Shown here: positions 31,497-41,880 of the stretch, in pieces
Position numbering within the stretch: position 1 is the stretch's first letter
Layout of the letters: every line of letters begins with the position of its first letter
Made by a program: the position numbers and the translations under genes
DNA from: Tritrichomonas foetus
Taxonomy: Eukaryota > Parabasalia > Tritrichomonadida > Tritrichomonadidae
Assembly (NCBI GenBank): GCA_001839685.1
Contig: MLAK01000250.1
Span: 53,014 to 117,013, forward strand
DNA: 64,000 nucleotides
Direction: 5' to 3'
The notes under the pieces: generated by a model
The model's database searches: none
Told to the model about the DNA's origin: nothing
What the model saw: the letters and a program-made list of their open reading frames with translations, nothing else

Positions 31497-32648
31497 ATGA
31501 AAGAAATAACTAGTCCCAACGACACATATATTCTTGAAGGCACTGCTAGCATCTCTGCAGCCAATAAAATTTACTACGCAACCTCACCGACAACGACCGC
31601 CCAATTTCGCCTGAAAGTTACACCAAAATTTAATATCGGAAAATCAATAACAGAAGAACAGCACCAAACAGATGTTAAAATATGGAAAAGTGTTGCTCAC
31701 GATGGGATTTTGAGTGTTATTGAAACGTTTGAAGATTCACAGAATTATTATTTAGTCACAGATAGATTTTCAGAACAATCACTCACAAGCTATGCCGAAA
31801 ACTTTGGCATTTTGCCAGAAGCTAAAGTGAAGAATATTATGCAACAAATTGTATCTGTCTTTTCATACCTTCACCAGCATAATATTGCATTGAGGAATTT
31901 GAGATCAGAAAGTTTCATCGTCAATCGAACAGGAACCGTAAAATTATCTGATTTCACTTTTGCTACATATGTTTCACATGAAGATTTTCTGTGTGATGAT
32001 TATTTTAATGATTCAGTTTACAATCCACCAGAAATGATACTTGGTCACAAATATAAAGCTAAAGCTGCTGATGTCTGGTCACTTGGTGTTCTTTTCTATG
32101 AAATTGTAGCCAAAAGGGCCCCATGGGAAGCTGTAAATCCTTTCACCCTGGCACAGGAAATGCTTTCTATTCGAGTTGAAAGATCGAAAAGATTAAATTA
32201 CATTCAATATGACCTTGTTACCAAAATGCTTGAACCTGATGTTGCCAGAAGATATTCTATCATCCAAGTAGAAAACCATTTGTGGTTAAGAAAGCACGGA
32301 CTTGATAAAGAATTTAGAAATGCCATCAAATTGAAAGGATTGCCTATCCTGAAATCTTCGGCAACACCAAAAAGTTACACATCGAGAGATGTAAGGCCAA
32401 AATGCTTATCTGTGAATGCTGAAGATAAAAGTGATAGAACTTTTTTCACAGCAGGAAAATTGCTGACCAACAAAATACCTGCCAGATCCCCAAGTCAATC
32501 ATCTACAGTCCAGACTTCAAGGAGTGTACGGATTCCACCAAGAGATAGGAATTTTTTTGTTTGCTTGAAAAACAGTGCAAAATTAAAAGATTTGCTCAAT
32601 ATTCGTGTGCAGGCATCTGATCTTGATAATGATGAGAACACTCCTTGA
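31497..32648 (+). CDS. Protein-kinase-fold protein, probable pseudokinase
   Basis: 383 residues with a kinase fold of the CAMK/SNF1-like type over about 10-270. The N-lobe lacks a GxGxxG loop but keeps a possible Lys (FRLKV). The catalytic loop, usually HRDLKxxN, reads LRNLRSES (132-139): Asp is N134, Lys is R136 and the metal-binding Asn is S139. DFG reads DFT (152-154). The activation segment has YNPPEM (APE-type) and the DVWSLGVLFYEI helix is intact. The C-terminal 110 residues are Ser/Thr/Lys-rich. The family is greatly expanded in trichomonads. I infer a scaffold or regulatory role rather than phosphotransfer. Its last 250 bases are duplicated downstream. Confidence 0.88.
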   Translation: MKEITSPNDTYILEGTASISAANKIYYATSPTTTAQFRLKVTPKFNIGKSITEEQHQTDVKIWKSVAHDGILSVIETFEDSQNYYLVTDRFSEQSLTSYAENFGILPEAKVKNIMQQIVSVFSYLHQHNIALRNLRSESFIVNRTGTVKLSDFTFATYVSHEDFLCDDYFNDSVYNPPEMILGHKYKAKAADVWSLGVLFYEIVAKRAPWEAVNPFTLAQEMLSIRVERSKRLNYIQYDLVTKMLEPDVARRYSIIQVENHLWLRKHGLDKEFRNAIKLKGLPILKSSATPKSYTSRDVRPKCLSVNAEDKSDRTFFTAGKLLTNKIPARSPSQSSTVQTSRSVRIPPRDRNFFVCLKNSAKLKDLLNIRVQASDLDNDENTP

Positions 32649-33699
32649 AAATCCCTCAGAAGATACTTAATATCCGTTGTCACTGAAAATGCATCACTGA
32701 AATCCATTCGACACTTGAGTAAATATGAAGTTGTTTAAGCAAGAAATCATATGAATACAAACAATCATATGAATACAAACAATCATATGAATACAAACAA
32801 TCATATGAATACAAACAATCATATGAATACAAACAATCATATGAATACAAACAATCATATGAATACAAACAATCATATGAATACAAACAACCATATGAAT
32901 ACAAACAATCATATGAATACCTATAATTTTGAATACATATAATTATATTGTCCCAATAATCAAGGCAGTAAAAGACATAACTTTTATCACAAAAAAAAAT
33001 CTTTCGCCAATCTCAAAATAAATTTGTGAATCACATTAATTTACTCGCAATGATGAAAGAAGTCATGGTATTTCAAAATTCACGATGTTGACGAATAAAT
33101 TTTATGCAGATCCAAAACGATTTGCTAAAATTTGCATCAATGTCATGCTTTCAACAAGTATGTCAGTCTAGAAATTGCAATATTATAGTATAACACTAGA
33201 AGTCGATTATTGTTAGTGATTATCGAAATCAATATTGGTTATCTTGATAATCTCCTTACCACATTCTATTTAGTTTGTCCAAAGTATTTGGATCACCATG
33301 CCATATTTTAGTGGAATGATTTATGCGCAACAAATATTTCCATGTCGAATGGGGTGTTAGAAATAAATTGAATGGACGATAACATTTTGAAAGGGTTTTT
33401 ACAATCATTGATTATTCAATTTTTCATAAAAAATATTTTTTGAATACACAACCTTTTTTAATGATTTCATTCGTCTTTTCTTTTTTTCAATATTCAAATC
33501 AGCACAGAACTTGGAGAACAAGTCTTCTGATCGACTAATAAAGTTTCACAATTGTGAAAAATTCTTTTCAAAATATTCGTTTCAAAAATATTTTTTTTTC
33601 AATTAAATTAAATTCATGTACTTTCGACAAAATCTCCTTTACTTTGATTAAAAATCAATGATACTACTGTATATATATCATTATATGATATATCTCCAT
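32399..33699. repeat. Copy 1 of a direct duplication
   Basis: 1301 bases covering the last quarter of the kinase-like gene, an 18-bp minisatellite and about 760 bases of non-coding DNA. It is repeated at 33701-35109 with no differences noticed outside the minisatellite. The offset is 1302 bases before the minisatellite and 1410 after. Confidence 0.95.
32745..32920. repeat. 18-bp minisatellite, 9 full units plus a partial one
   Basis: Unit aatcatatgaatacaaac, nearly perfect. The unit length is a multiple of three and free of stops in several frames, which explains the long repetitive open frames on both strands. They are not genes. Confidence 0.95.
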
Positions 33700-33700
33700 N
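33700..33700. other. Single N at the duplication junction
   Basis: One undetermined base exactly between the two copies. This is the pattern of a scaffolding join of two contig ends that were not merged. Confidence 0.9.
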
Positions 33701-33950
33701 AAAATGCTTATCTGTGAATGCTGAAGATAAAAGTGATAGAACTTTTTTCACAGCAGGAAAATTGCTGACCAACAAAATACCTGCCAGATCCCCAAGTCAA
33801 TCATCTACAGTCCAGACTTCAAGGAGTGTACGGATTCCACCAAGAGATAGGAATTTTTTTGTTTGCTTGAAAAACAGTGCAAAATTAAAAGATTTGCTCA
33901 ATATTCGTGTGCAGGCATCTGATCTTGATAATGATGAGAACACTCCTTGA
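33701..33950 (+). pseudogene. Duplicated 3' fragment of the kinase-like gene
   Basis: Repeats the last 82 codons of the gene at 31497-32648, with the same stop codon and no kinase domain. It is either an assembly artefact or a genuine truncated copy with no promoter of its own. Confidence 0.85.
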
Positions 33951-34046
33951 AAATCCCTCAGAAGATACTTAATATCCGTTGTCACTGAAAATGCATCACT
34001 GAAATCCATTCGACACTTGAGTAAATATGAAGTTGTTTAAGCAAGA

Positions 34047-34330
34047 AATCATATGAATACAAACAATCATATGAAAACAAACAATCATATGAATACAAAC
34101 AATCATATGAATACAAACAATCATATGAATACAAACAATCATATGAATACAAACAATCATATGAATACAAACAATCATATGAATACAAACAATCATATAA
34201 ATACAAACAATCATATGAATACAAACAATCAAATGAATACAAACAATCATATGAATACAAACAATCATATGAATACAAACAATCATATGAATACAAACAA
34301 TCATATGAATACAAACAATCATATGAATAC
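34047..34330. repeat. 18-bp minisatellite, 15 full units plus a partial one
   Basis: Same unit as at 32745 with six extra copies. A few units carry single-base variants (atgaaaaca, atataaata, caaatgaat), so it is not a simple copy of the shorter array. Confidence 0.95.
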
Positions 34331-35364
34331 CTATAATTTTGAATACATATAATTATATTGTCCCAATAATCAAGGCAGTAAAAGACATAACTTTTATCAC
34401 AAAAAAAAATCTTTCGCCAATCTCAAAATAAATTTGTGAATCACATTAATTTACTCGCAATGATGAAAGAAGTCATGGTATTTCAAAATTCACGATGTTG
34501 ACGAATAAATTTTATGCAGATCCAAAACGATTTGCTAAAATTTGCATCAATGTCATGCTTTCAACAAGTATGTCAGTCTAGAAATTGCAATATTATAGTA
34601 TAACACTAGAAGTCGATTATTGTTAGTGATTATCGAAATCAATATTGGTTATCTTGATAATCTCCTTACCACATTCTATTTAGTTTGTCCAAAGTATTTG
34701 GATCACCATGCCATATTTTAGTGGAATGATTTATGCGCAACAAATATTTCCATGTCGAATGGGGTGTTAGAAATAAATTGAATGGACGATAACATTTTGA
34801 AAGGGTTTTTACAATCATTGATTATTCAATTTTTCATAAAAAATATTTTTTGAATACACAACCTTTTTTAATGATTTCATTCGTCTTTTCTTTTTTTCAA
34901 TATTCAAATCAGCACAGAACTTGGAGAACAAGTCTTCTGATCGACTAATAAAGTTTCACAATTGTGAAAAATTCTTTTCAAAATATTCGTTTCAAAAATA
35001 TTTTTTTTTCAATTAAATTAAATTCATGTACTTTCGACAAAATCTCCTTTACTTTGATTAAAAATCAATGATACTACTGTATATATATCATTATATGATA
35101 TATCTCCATATTAGAATAGATTGAAAGAAATATCTTTTTTGCGGAATTATCAATATTGAAATGAATTCTCTGAAAAATGCATCTGCCCCGCAATTAATTT
35201 CAAAGCCAGTCAAAAAGTTCAGTTTTCTATTCCAAAAAAAAGACTGTGCTCTGAAAAATATTCAAATAAACTCTCATAAATTGAGTCTCTCCAACAAAAA
35301 ATAATTAAGCTCTTTAATTGTTTCAATATTCAATTCGATTTTTGCAAATTTCTTATTTTTTCGC

Positions 35365-36537
35365 ATGCAAGCATTATTGAGCGGAATTATCCGGGCATAT
35401 CAAAAAATTCTCACTCAGTATCACGACTCAGACATTCCACTTGACATTCTCGTTCCCTCAATCTCAATATGCGATTTTGAAAAACTTTGCCTGGCAGCCA
35501 CAAATCATTTCGCGAACCAGGAAATCGTTATCGATGTGCCATCAGAAGTTTTTGTTGTCGGCGATCTTCACGGAAATATTCACGATTTACTTCGCATACT
35601 TATTCGAGTAGGAGATATTTCGAATCAAAAAATTTTATTTTTAGGCGATTATGTAGACAGAGGCCACTTTTCAATTGAAGTTATTACACTTTTATTTGCG
35701 CTCGTTTGCGTTTTTCCAGATAATATATTTATGATACGCGGCAATCACGAATTTCGAAAAATTAACGAAATTTATGGATTTAGACAACAAGTGATTCAAA
35801 CTTTTGATTCAATATCCCCATGGGAAAAAGTTAATGACGCTTTTGATTTTATGCCGCTTGCAGCTTTAATTGATGGTCAAATTTTTTGTGTGCATGGTGG
35901 AATTTCTCCTCTCCTAAAAAGCATTGATGATATTCGAAATAACTATGCAAGACCAATTTCTTCCTATGAAGATGGCCTTCTCTATGATATTATGTGGTCT
36001 GATCCAACAACAACAACAGGAAACTTTTTGCCATCTGTAAGAGGCGCAGGAAATCAATTTGGTATTTTTGCCCTTTTTGGTTTCTTGAAAAACAACAATC
36101 TCAAAAAGGTAGTTAGAGGTCACCAGTGCGTTTTTCATGGAGTTGAAAGGATGTTTGAAGGAAAATTAATTACTGTTTTTTCATCATCCAATTACGGTGA
36201 AATTCCGAAAAATCGTGGTGGGTTTATTTTTATCAATTCTGAACTGAGAAGTAAAGATTACCAACTTATTCCATACGAATCACTTCTTCGTCGTGAAGAT
36301 GCGCACTTTATTCAAATTAATACCAATCCGAGCGATGTAAAAAATTTGATGAGAATTCATACCCTCATTACTGCGACAAGGACAGGATCACTGAAGCCAT
36401 GCTTCAATTCGGGGACTTATTCGAAAATAAGGGCATCACAAACAAAGCCACCATTTTGCCAACCAATGCTGAAGTTAAACAGCTGCGCCCTATCACCAAG
36501 ACCAATGATACCCCAACTGAAGAAGCTTGTTCCATAA
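35365..36537 (+). CDS. PPP-family serine/threonine protein phosphatase
   Basis: 390 residues. All metal-binding and catalytic motifs of the PP1/PP2A superfamily are present: GDLHGN (66-71), GDYVDRG (94-100), GNHE (126-129), VHGGIS, and the later RGHQ and SSSNYG segments. It is expected to remove phosphate from Ser/Thr using two metal ions. The core is closest in feel to PP1; the N-terminus is about 60 residues longer than the core, and the C-terminal 70 residues are Ser/Pro/Lys-rich and lineage-specific. A second frame is open across the 3' end (36399-36605), so the exact C-terminus deserves checking. The start is the first ATG. Confidence 0.92.
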   Translation: MQALLSGIIRAYQKILTQYHDSDIPLDILVPSISICDFEKLCLAATNHFANQEIVIDVPSEVFVVGDLHGNIHDLLRILIRVGDISNQKILFLGDYVDRGHFSIEVITLLFALVCVFPDNIFMIRGNHEFRKINEIYGFRQQVIQTFDSISPWEKVNDAFDFMPLAALIDGQIFCVHGGISPLLKSIDDIRNNYARPISSYEDGLLYDIMWSDPTTTTGNFLPSVRGAGNQFGIFALFGFLKNNNLKKVVRGHQCVFHGVERMFEGKLITVFSSSNYGEIPKNRGGFIFINSELRSKDYQLIPYESLLRREDAHFIQINTNPSDVKNLMRIHTLITATRTGSLKPCFNSGTYSKIRASQTKPPFCQPMLKLNSCALSPRPMIPQLKKLVP

Positions 36538-36879
36538 TATGCAAACTGAAGGAAAAAGTGTTATTTCCACTCTCTATTGAAATCACAGCAGTTGGTGAAG
36601 AATAAACCAGTCATAACAAATCACCTTCAGTGATGAAGAAATAAGCTCAAATGATGAGAGAGATAGAAAAGAAGAATAAGAAAGAACAGAACATTCAAAA
36701 TAAAATATTATTTCATGGGGAAAAAAAGGAAAATAATTCTGAAGGATATGGAAACACAAAAGAAAAAAATGGAATTTTATGGCCGTGTATGATTGTATAA
36801 TCTATTCATATTTCATTTTTTGAATCGATTCCACTAGTTTTTTCAATAAACTGTTTGATAAATGTGATTTGTTTTTATT

Positions 36880-36919
<40 letters not shown>

Positions 36920-38275
36920 TTAGTTTGTTTGTTTGTTTGACTGCCGATTGTCTTCGATAAAAAGCGACATTTTCCTGGCAAGAAAGAAGTTTGATATTTG
37001 AGATATGGCGACAAAAGAAGAAGCTTTTGAAAAAATATCAGATCTTTATGATGAGTTGATAAATTTATTTTCATTAAAAACACAAAGATATTCAAAACGA
37101 AATGCAATCTATACATCGTAGATTTTATTTCTCCTAAAGTTTGTGAGCTACATGAAATTGATAAAACATTAATTTTTTTATTGAAATTCCATTTTTTATT
37201 TCTTCTATTCATGATTTATTCAAAAATTGATGAACAGTATATTCTTCAAAAGAGAATTAAATGAATATTCTTTTTTAAAAGTGAGTTTAGAAAAACTATA
37301 AGTGAGAATACTTATCAAAAAATACTCTATTTATCTTGGAAATGAAAGTTTTGATTCGGAAATGCTCAAGAAAAGAAATATTAATATAGATATCAAAGTC
37401 CATTGCTTGGTCATAATTTTAAACAATAATAAAGACATCAATATTTTTAAGAGTGATTTTTAGAAGCAGATTGAAAAGTTTTGTATTGCAAATATTAAAG
37501 CAAAAGAATTAATTATCAACTATTTTACTATAGAAGAAATAAACTAAATATTAACAATGAGTGTATCAACATCAAATATAATTTCAGATGAAGGTTCACT
37601 CTTTAAAATGATATAAACCATAATCATTCAAAAAGGAGATCAATTTTATTCCCTCCTTTTTATATTTCTTGAATTTAACAAATACAAAAAAATTCTCTTC
37701 TAGATACTTCATTGGCTAAACAATGAAGTAAGTAATTACAATGGAATTTGTTTCAAAAATATTCTATACTCTCAACTATAGTCAACCATTGCTGAGAATT
37801 CGCCCAAAAACTTGACATAAATTTGAAGAAATTATTAATTATTAAAACCAACAATGGTATGGTAACTGTGTTAAGAACAATTTCATTGAATTATCATGCT
37901 CCAAAAGTAGAGTTGGTGAAACAACTTTTATATGTGATTTTTCGAATATCTATATAAATAAATACTTCATTATGATAGTAATCAGATATATCAACGAGGT
38001 CAAAATCATCGCGATGACTTTGATTTCTATTTAACAGGAACAAAATTTTTTTGGCTCAATCTCTCGATGTTAATTTTAGGATTCTCATCTGATTTCCATC
38101 TCGTTTGGATGAATTTCTTCATAATATAAGAGTTCAAATCAAGAAAAGGCATCAAAAAATAAAGTTTTTATCTCAAAAATCAAAAAGTATCAGAAAATAA
38201 TCGCATTTTTATTCCCCAGATTTTATTCTTCATTCCTTTTTCCCGTTTGATAAAAAAACTTAAGCTTCTTTTATC
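36538..38275. other. Long intergenic stretch with poly-T tract
   Basis: About 1.7 kb without a supported gene. It contains a 36-base T run at 36883-36918. An apparent frame on the minus strand at 36802-37212 exists only because of that run (poly-Lys). Confidence 0.5.
36883..36918. repeat. Poly-T run, 36 bases
   Basis: Uninterrupted T homopolymer followed by gtttgtttgtttg-type repeats. Confidence 0.95.
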
Positions 38276-38914
38276 TTATTTTTTCTTTTTTGAATCAGTA
38301 CGTTTTTCTGAGTGTTTTTCAGGATGCCGGTCAAGGTGTCTTTCGATGTCAGTTTGCTCAGATTCAAGGCGGCATTTTTCAGCCATGTCAGAAAACGAAA
38401 GGCTTCTTTTATTGTTTAGGGTACTAATTTGAGTGTTTACTTGCTGGAGCCTATTTTCCATAAACCTATTGTGCTCATGCTCAAGAGCACTCAAAGTTGA
38501 CTTCACTTTCTTTTTCTTACTTGATTCTTTCTTCTTTGTAAATTTCGAAAGCATTTTTTGCCACGGATTGATTGTTTGCCTATCGTTTTTCTCAATTACT
38601 TCAGTCACTATTTCATTTTGGACAAGGAACTTACACCTAGTCGGCACTGGATAGAAAGGCTGTAATTGAATTTCTGAAATATTTAAGGAAGCGATAAAAT
38701 CATGCAATTCTTTGGTTCTTGCTCGCTGTATTTGTTCATACAATTTATTTCGTTTGTCTAAAAGGTCGGAAATGCGCGCGAAGATTTCATCTTTCCCATA
38801 ATCGCAATTGAATCGAATGTTGTAAATTTGATCGTCAATATTAAACAACTCTTGAAATAGCGTCGAAGAGTCTTTTTCATCTTCTTCAAAGATTAATCCA
38901 TCCAATCGTGACAT
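38276..38914 (-). CDS. Uncharacterised basic coiled-coil protein
   Basis: 212 residues, start ATG 38914. I do not recognise the family. The N-terminal third is acidic and helical (LFQELFNIDDQIYNI, then DLLDKRNKLYEQIQRAR). The middle has a possible beta segment (LQPFYPVPTRCKFLVQ). The C-terminal half is Lys/Glu/Arg-rich coiled coil ending in a His/Lys/Arg/Ser tail. It has no signal peptide or membrane segment. It lies head to head with the RRM gene, 196 bases apart, so the two may share a promoter. Confidence 0.7.
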   Translation of the reverse strand: MSRLDGLIFEEDEKDSSTLFQELFNIDDQIYNIRFNCDYGKDEIFARISDLLDKRNKLYEQIQRARTKELHDFIASLNISEIQLQPFYPVPTRCKFLVQNEIVTEVIEKNDRQTINPWQKMLSKFTKKKESSKKKKVKSTLSALEHEHNRFMENRLQQVNTQISTLNNKRSLSFSDMAEKCRLESEQTDIERHLDRHPEKHSEKRTDSKKKK

Positions 38915-39110
38915 GATTTAACACAAGAAGATTTTTTAGGCCAACTTTTTGAGATAATGTTGATATAATTAATTATTGAATATCGATCGATAATCTTTTA
39001 TCGGTATATTTAACTTTTTGATTAGTTTCTCAATGTTAAACATCAAAAACATGAAATGGAAAAGTTAATTTATTGACCATAACTGATTGTTAAAGAGGCC
39101 AATTAAAAAT

Positions 39111-39695
39111 ATGACAACTCCGTATAAACACTCACGAGTTTGCTTTGTCGGGTGCTTAAATTTACGAACAACAGAAGAAGAGCTTTTTGAGTTATTTACG
39201 TCAAAAATCGGCCCCGTTGAACATATCGAGATCAAAAGAAATTTAGACGGGAAATCCAAAGGTTTCGCTTTAGTGACTTTTGAAAATTCTAAACTCGCCG
39301 AAAAAGCTATCGACACTCTTGACGACACACGCTTCAAAGATAAAATTCTTCACATTGAAGAATATAAAAATAAAAAACAACAGCAGCGAAATAGTGAAGA
39401 ACGAAATTATTACGACGATTCAGTACAACCAGATTCAGACCCAAGAGATCAAGATTCAGCAAAGCCCTCGAAAGACGATCGAGATCATGATTCATCTGAT
39501 GACTATTCTTCTTCCTCTTCACCAAAGAGAAGAGGAAAGCATCACCGATCGTCCTCCAGTCGAGATTCAAAAGGAGAAAGAAATCGTAGTTCTAAATCAA
39601 GATCATCGAGTTCGCGATCCAAAGACGACCGAAAACATAGGCATCACCACAGACACCATCATCATCATCATCACCACCACCATCGAAAGCATTAG
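39111..39695 (+). CDS. RRM protein with SR-like and polyhistidine tail
   Basis: 194 residues from ATG 39111; the frame extends eight codons upstream only to a TTG. One RNA-recognition motif at about residues 8-85 has RNP2 VCFVGCL and RNP1 KGFALVTF. The rest is an Asp/Ser/Arg/Lys-rich region with SR and RS dipeptides, followed by a tail dominated by His (more than a dozen, mixed with Arg). This layout suggests a splicing or mRNA-binding SR-type protein in the nucleus. Trichomonad genes have few introns, so a general mRNA role is as likely as splicing. His tracts can drive targeting to nuclear speckles in animals; applying that here is inference. Confidence 0.85.
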   Translation: MTTPYKHSRVCFVGCLNLRTTEEELFELFTSKIGPVEHIEIKRNLDGKSKGFALVTFENSKLAEKAIDTLDDTRFKDKILHIEEYKNKKQQQRNSEERNYYDDSVQPDSDPRDQDSAKPSKDDRDHDSSDDYSSSSSPKRRGKHHRSSSSRDSKGERNRSSKSRSSSSRSKDDRKHRHHHRHHHHHHHHHHRKH

Positions 39696-39930
39696 ATTTA
39701 TTGGACACTCAGAAATTATTGATTATTTTTCACAAAAGAGACAAATAATTCGACATTTAATAAAAGTAAAATATTGACTATGTTCGCCGTCATAGTTTAA
39801 TTATCCCGGAATTTATTAAGATACTTTGTTTAATATCACAAAGATGCAAAATCATAATCCCATTTTTCTGAATATTTTTATATTTTTTGATCTGTAGACT
39901 TATAGGCGTGATATGAAATTCTGACTTTGA

Positions 39931-40072
39931 ATTAATGATTTGGTTGATTGATTAATGATTTGGTTGATTGATTAAAGATTTGATTGATTAATTAATGATT
40001 TACTTGAATTAATTAAAGATTTGGTTGAATTAATTAATGATTTGATTGATTAATTAATGATTTCATCTATTA
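39931..40072. repeat. 20-21-bp tandem repeat
   Basis: Seven imperfect copies of a unit of the type attaatgatttggttgattg in the gap between the convergent RRM and catalase genes. Confidence 0.85.
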
Positions 40073-40171
40073 ATTCATGGGATAGCTTCGAAAGTTTCTA
40101 TTCTACTCTTTGTAGTACGTTTGAAAGAAAAAAAATATTTTTTTTCGCATTGTGTTTATTTAATCATTCTT

Positions 40172-41686
40172 TTATGTTGCAGCAACTCTCTTCTCTTGTG
40201 ACATAGCTGCCAAATTTCTGACTCTGCTCACATCGATTCCCAATCCTTCAGCGACTCTTGTTCCATATTCGGGATCACATTTGAAGAAAAGTGCAGTTTG
40301 CCTGTACTGTAAATTCTGCTTTGCCATCTTCAAATGACCAACTATGTTTGAAATCAAATGATCACGATCAACATCTCTCATGACTTTCTTATATAGACAT
40401 CTTGGTTGTATGAAGTCAATATCTTGAAGTGGTTGAACATGTTTCATTATCACTGCATTAATTTCATCTTCTGGTGGTGTGAATCTTTCATCAGGTTGAG
40501 TCGTTCCGAAGCTATTTGGCCAATAGTTTGGTTGATAACCACCATTTCCATTTATTGTCATGTTTCCATCCTTTTGGTTTGTGTTTACACTTGCTTTTGA
40601 TCTATTTACTGGAATTTGTTGATTATTCGAACCAAGCCTCCAATTATGTGAATCAGGATAAGCAAACAAACGTCCTTGAAGGAGTTTGTCAGGTGATGGA
40701 CCTACTCCTGGAACGAAATGAGAAGGAGCAAATGCAGCTAATTCCACATCGTTGTAGTAATTTTCAGGATTCTTATTTAATGTTATAATTCCAATTTCTT
40801 GTAAAGGAAAATCAGCTTTATACCAAACTTTTGTTGGATCAAATGGATCGAATTGATATTGTAAAGCTTGTTTTTGTGTCATTATTTGCACGTATACTTT
40901 CCATTGTGGGAAATCACCCTCTTTAATTGCATTGAAAAGATCTTTTGTATGAGAATCTGCACATTTCCCACACAGTTCTTCAGCTTCGTCATTAGTTAGA
41001 GTTTGGTTTCCAAGAAGTGTTCTAAAGTGATATTTAACCCAAACGTATTCTTTCTCTTTGTTGTACCACATGTAAGTGTTTACACCGAAACCATCCATCA
41101 TTCGGTAACTTTTAGGCGTTCCTCTATCAGAAAACAACATTGTGGTTTGGTGAATTGATTCAGGAGTCAAAGATAAAAAGTCCCAGAAAATATTAGGATC
41201 AGGAAGATTGGTTTGTGGATTTCTTTTCTGGGAATGAGCAAAATCAGGAAACTTAACTGCATCTCTTATGAAAAAGATCGGTGAGTTGTTTCCAACAACA
41301 TCATAGTTTCCTTGATTTGTGTAGAACCTAACGGCGAACCCGCGAAGGTCTCGAAGTGCATCAGCCGATCCACGTTCACCGCTGACAGTTGAAAATCTAA
41401 TAAACACGTTAGTTTTCTTTCCAGCGGCGCTTAAGAAATCAGCTGAAGTAAATCTGGACATGTTTTTTGTGCATTGGAAATATCCGAAAGCACCTGCGCC
41501 TTTTGCATGGACAGGTCTCTCTGGAATTCTTTCGCGATTAAAATGCGCCAACTTTTCGATGAGATTTTGATCTTGAATGAGCGTGTAAGGCATTTCTGTG
41601 CCGGACGTCATTGAAGCAAGATCGTTGTCGACTGGACATCCACTAGCTGTGGTGAGATTTGTGCTGGCTGGGCCGTCTTCTTCCAT
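40172..41686 (-). CDS. Heme catalase (monofunctional)
   Basis: 504 residues from ATG 41686; the open frame extends 33 codons further to a TTG, but a TCACTT initiator abuts this ATG. It decomposes hydrogen peroxide to water and oxygen. Visible features are catalytic His60 in RPVHAKGAGAFG, the conserved FSTVSGERGSAD block, catalytic Asn133 in GNNSPIFFIRDA, and the heme-ligand Tyr343 in RLFAYPDSHNWRLG. Length matches small-subunit catalases. No peroxisomal SKL-type signal (C-terminus RVAAT), fitting a cytosolic enzyme in an organism without typical peroxisomes. T. foetus is known to have catalase activity and T. vaginalis to lack it; horizontal origin from bacteria is a plausible inference. Confidence 0.96.
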   Translation of the reverse strand: MEEDGPASTNLTTASGCPVDNDLASMTSGTEMPYTLIQDQNLIEKLAHFNRERIPERPVHAKGAGAFGYFQCTKNMSRFTSADFLSAAGKKTNVFIRFSTVSGERGSADALRDLRGFAVRFYTNQGNYDVVGNNSPIFFIRDAVKFPDFAHSQKRNPQTNLPDPNIFWDFLSLTPESIHQTTMLFSDRGTPKSYRMMDGFGVNTYMWYNKEKEYVWVKYHFRTLLGNQTLTNDEAEELCGKCADSHTKDLFNAIKEGDFPQWKVYVQIMTQKQALQYQFDPFDPTKVWYKADFPLQEIGIITLNKNPENYYNDVELAAFAPSHFVPGVGPSPDKLLQGRLFAYPDSHNWRLGSNNQQIPVNRSKASVNTNQKDGNMTINGNGGYQPNYWPNSFGTTQPDERFTPPEDEINAVIMKHVQPLQDIDFIQPRCLYKKVMRDVDRDHLISNIVGHLKMAKQNLQYRQTALFFKCDPEYGTRVAEGLGIDVSRVRNLAAMSQEKRVAAT

Positions 41687-41692
41687 AAGTGA
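41687..41692 (-). promoter_or_regulatory. Initiator (Inr) of the catalase gene
   Basis: On the minus strand the six bases directly before the ATG are TCACTT, a match to trichomonad TCA+1YW. Transcription from its A would leave a leader of about four bases. Confidence 0.55.
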
Positions 41693-41880
41693 AGTAAAGG
41701 GAAATATAACGTGATGTTGAATAAATTGAATAGTGCTATCAAGTGTAAATATTATTTGATAGTAGATTAGATCAGAATCATTCAAAATTGTGGAAGTTTT
41801 TTAATAAACTCACAATTAAATTGAATAAATTTTTATTATAACGCAGGAGTGGTGAAGTGATAATTTTTGATTTGTCAATG

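Larger units (their letters stand above)
33701..35109. repeat. Copy 2 of the direct duplication
   Basis: 1409 bases matching 32399-33699 except for 108 extra bases, exactly six more 18-bp minisatellite units. After 35109 the sequence becomes unique. Confidence 0.95.

Noticed and set aside
32680..34352. Repetitive frames on both strands encoding hexapeptides
   Set aside because: Product of the 18-bp minisatellite, open in several frames with no start context or non-repeat body.
36802..37212. Minus-strand frame of 136 codons
   Set aside because: Exists only because the 36-base T run reads as poly-Lys; flanks look non-coding.
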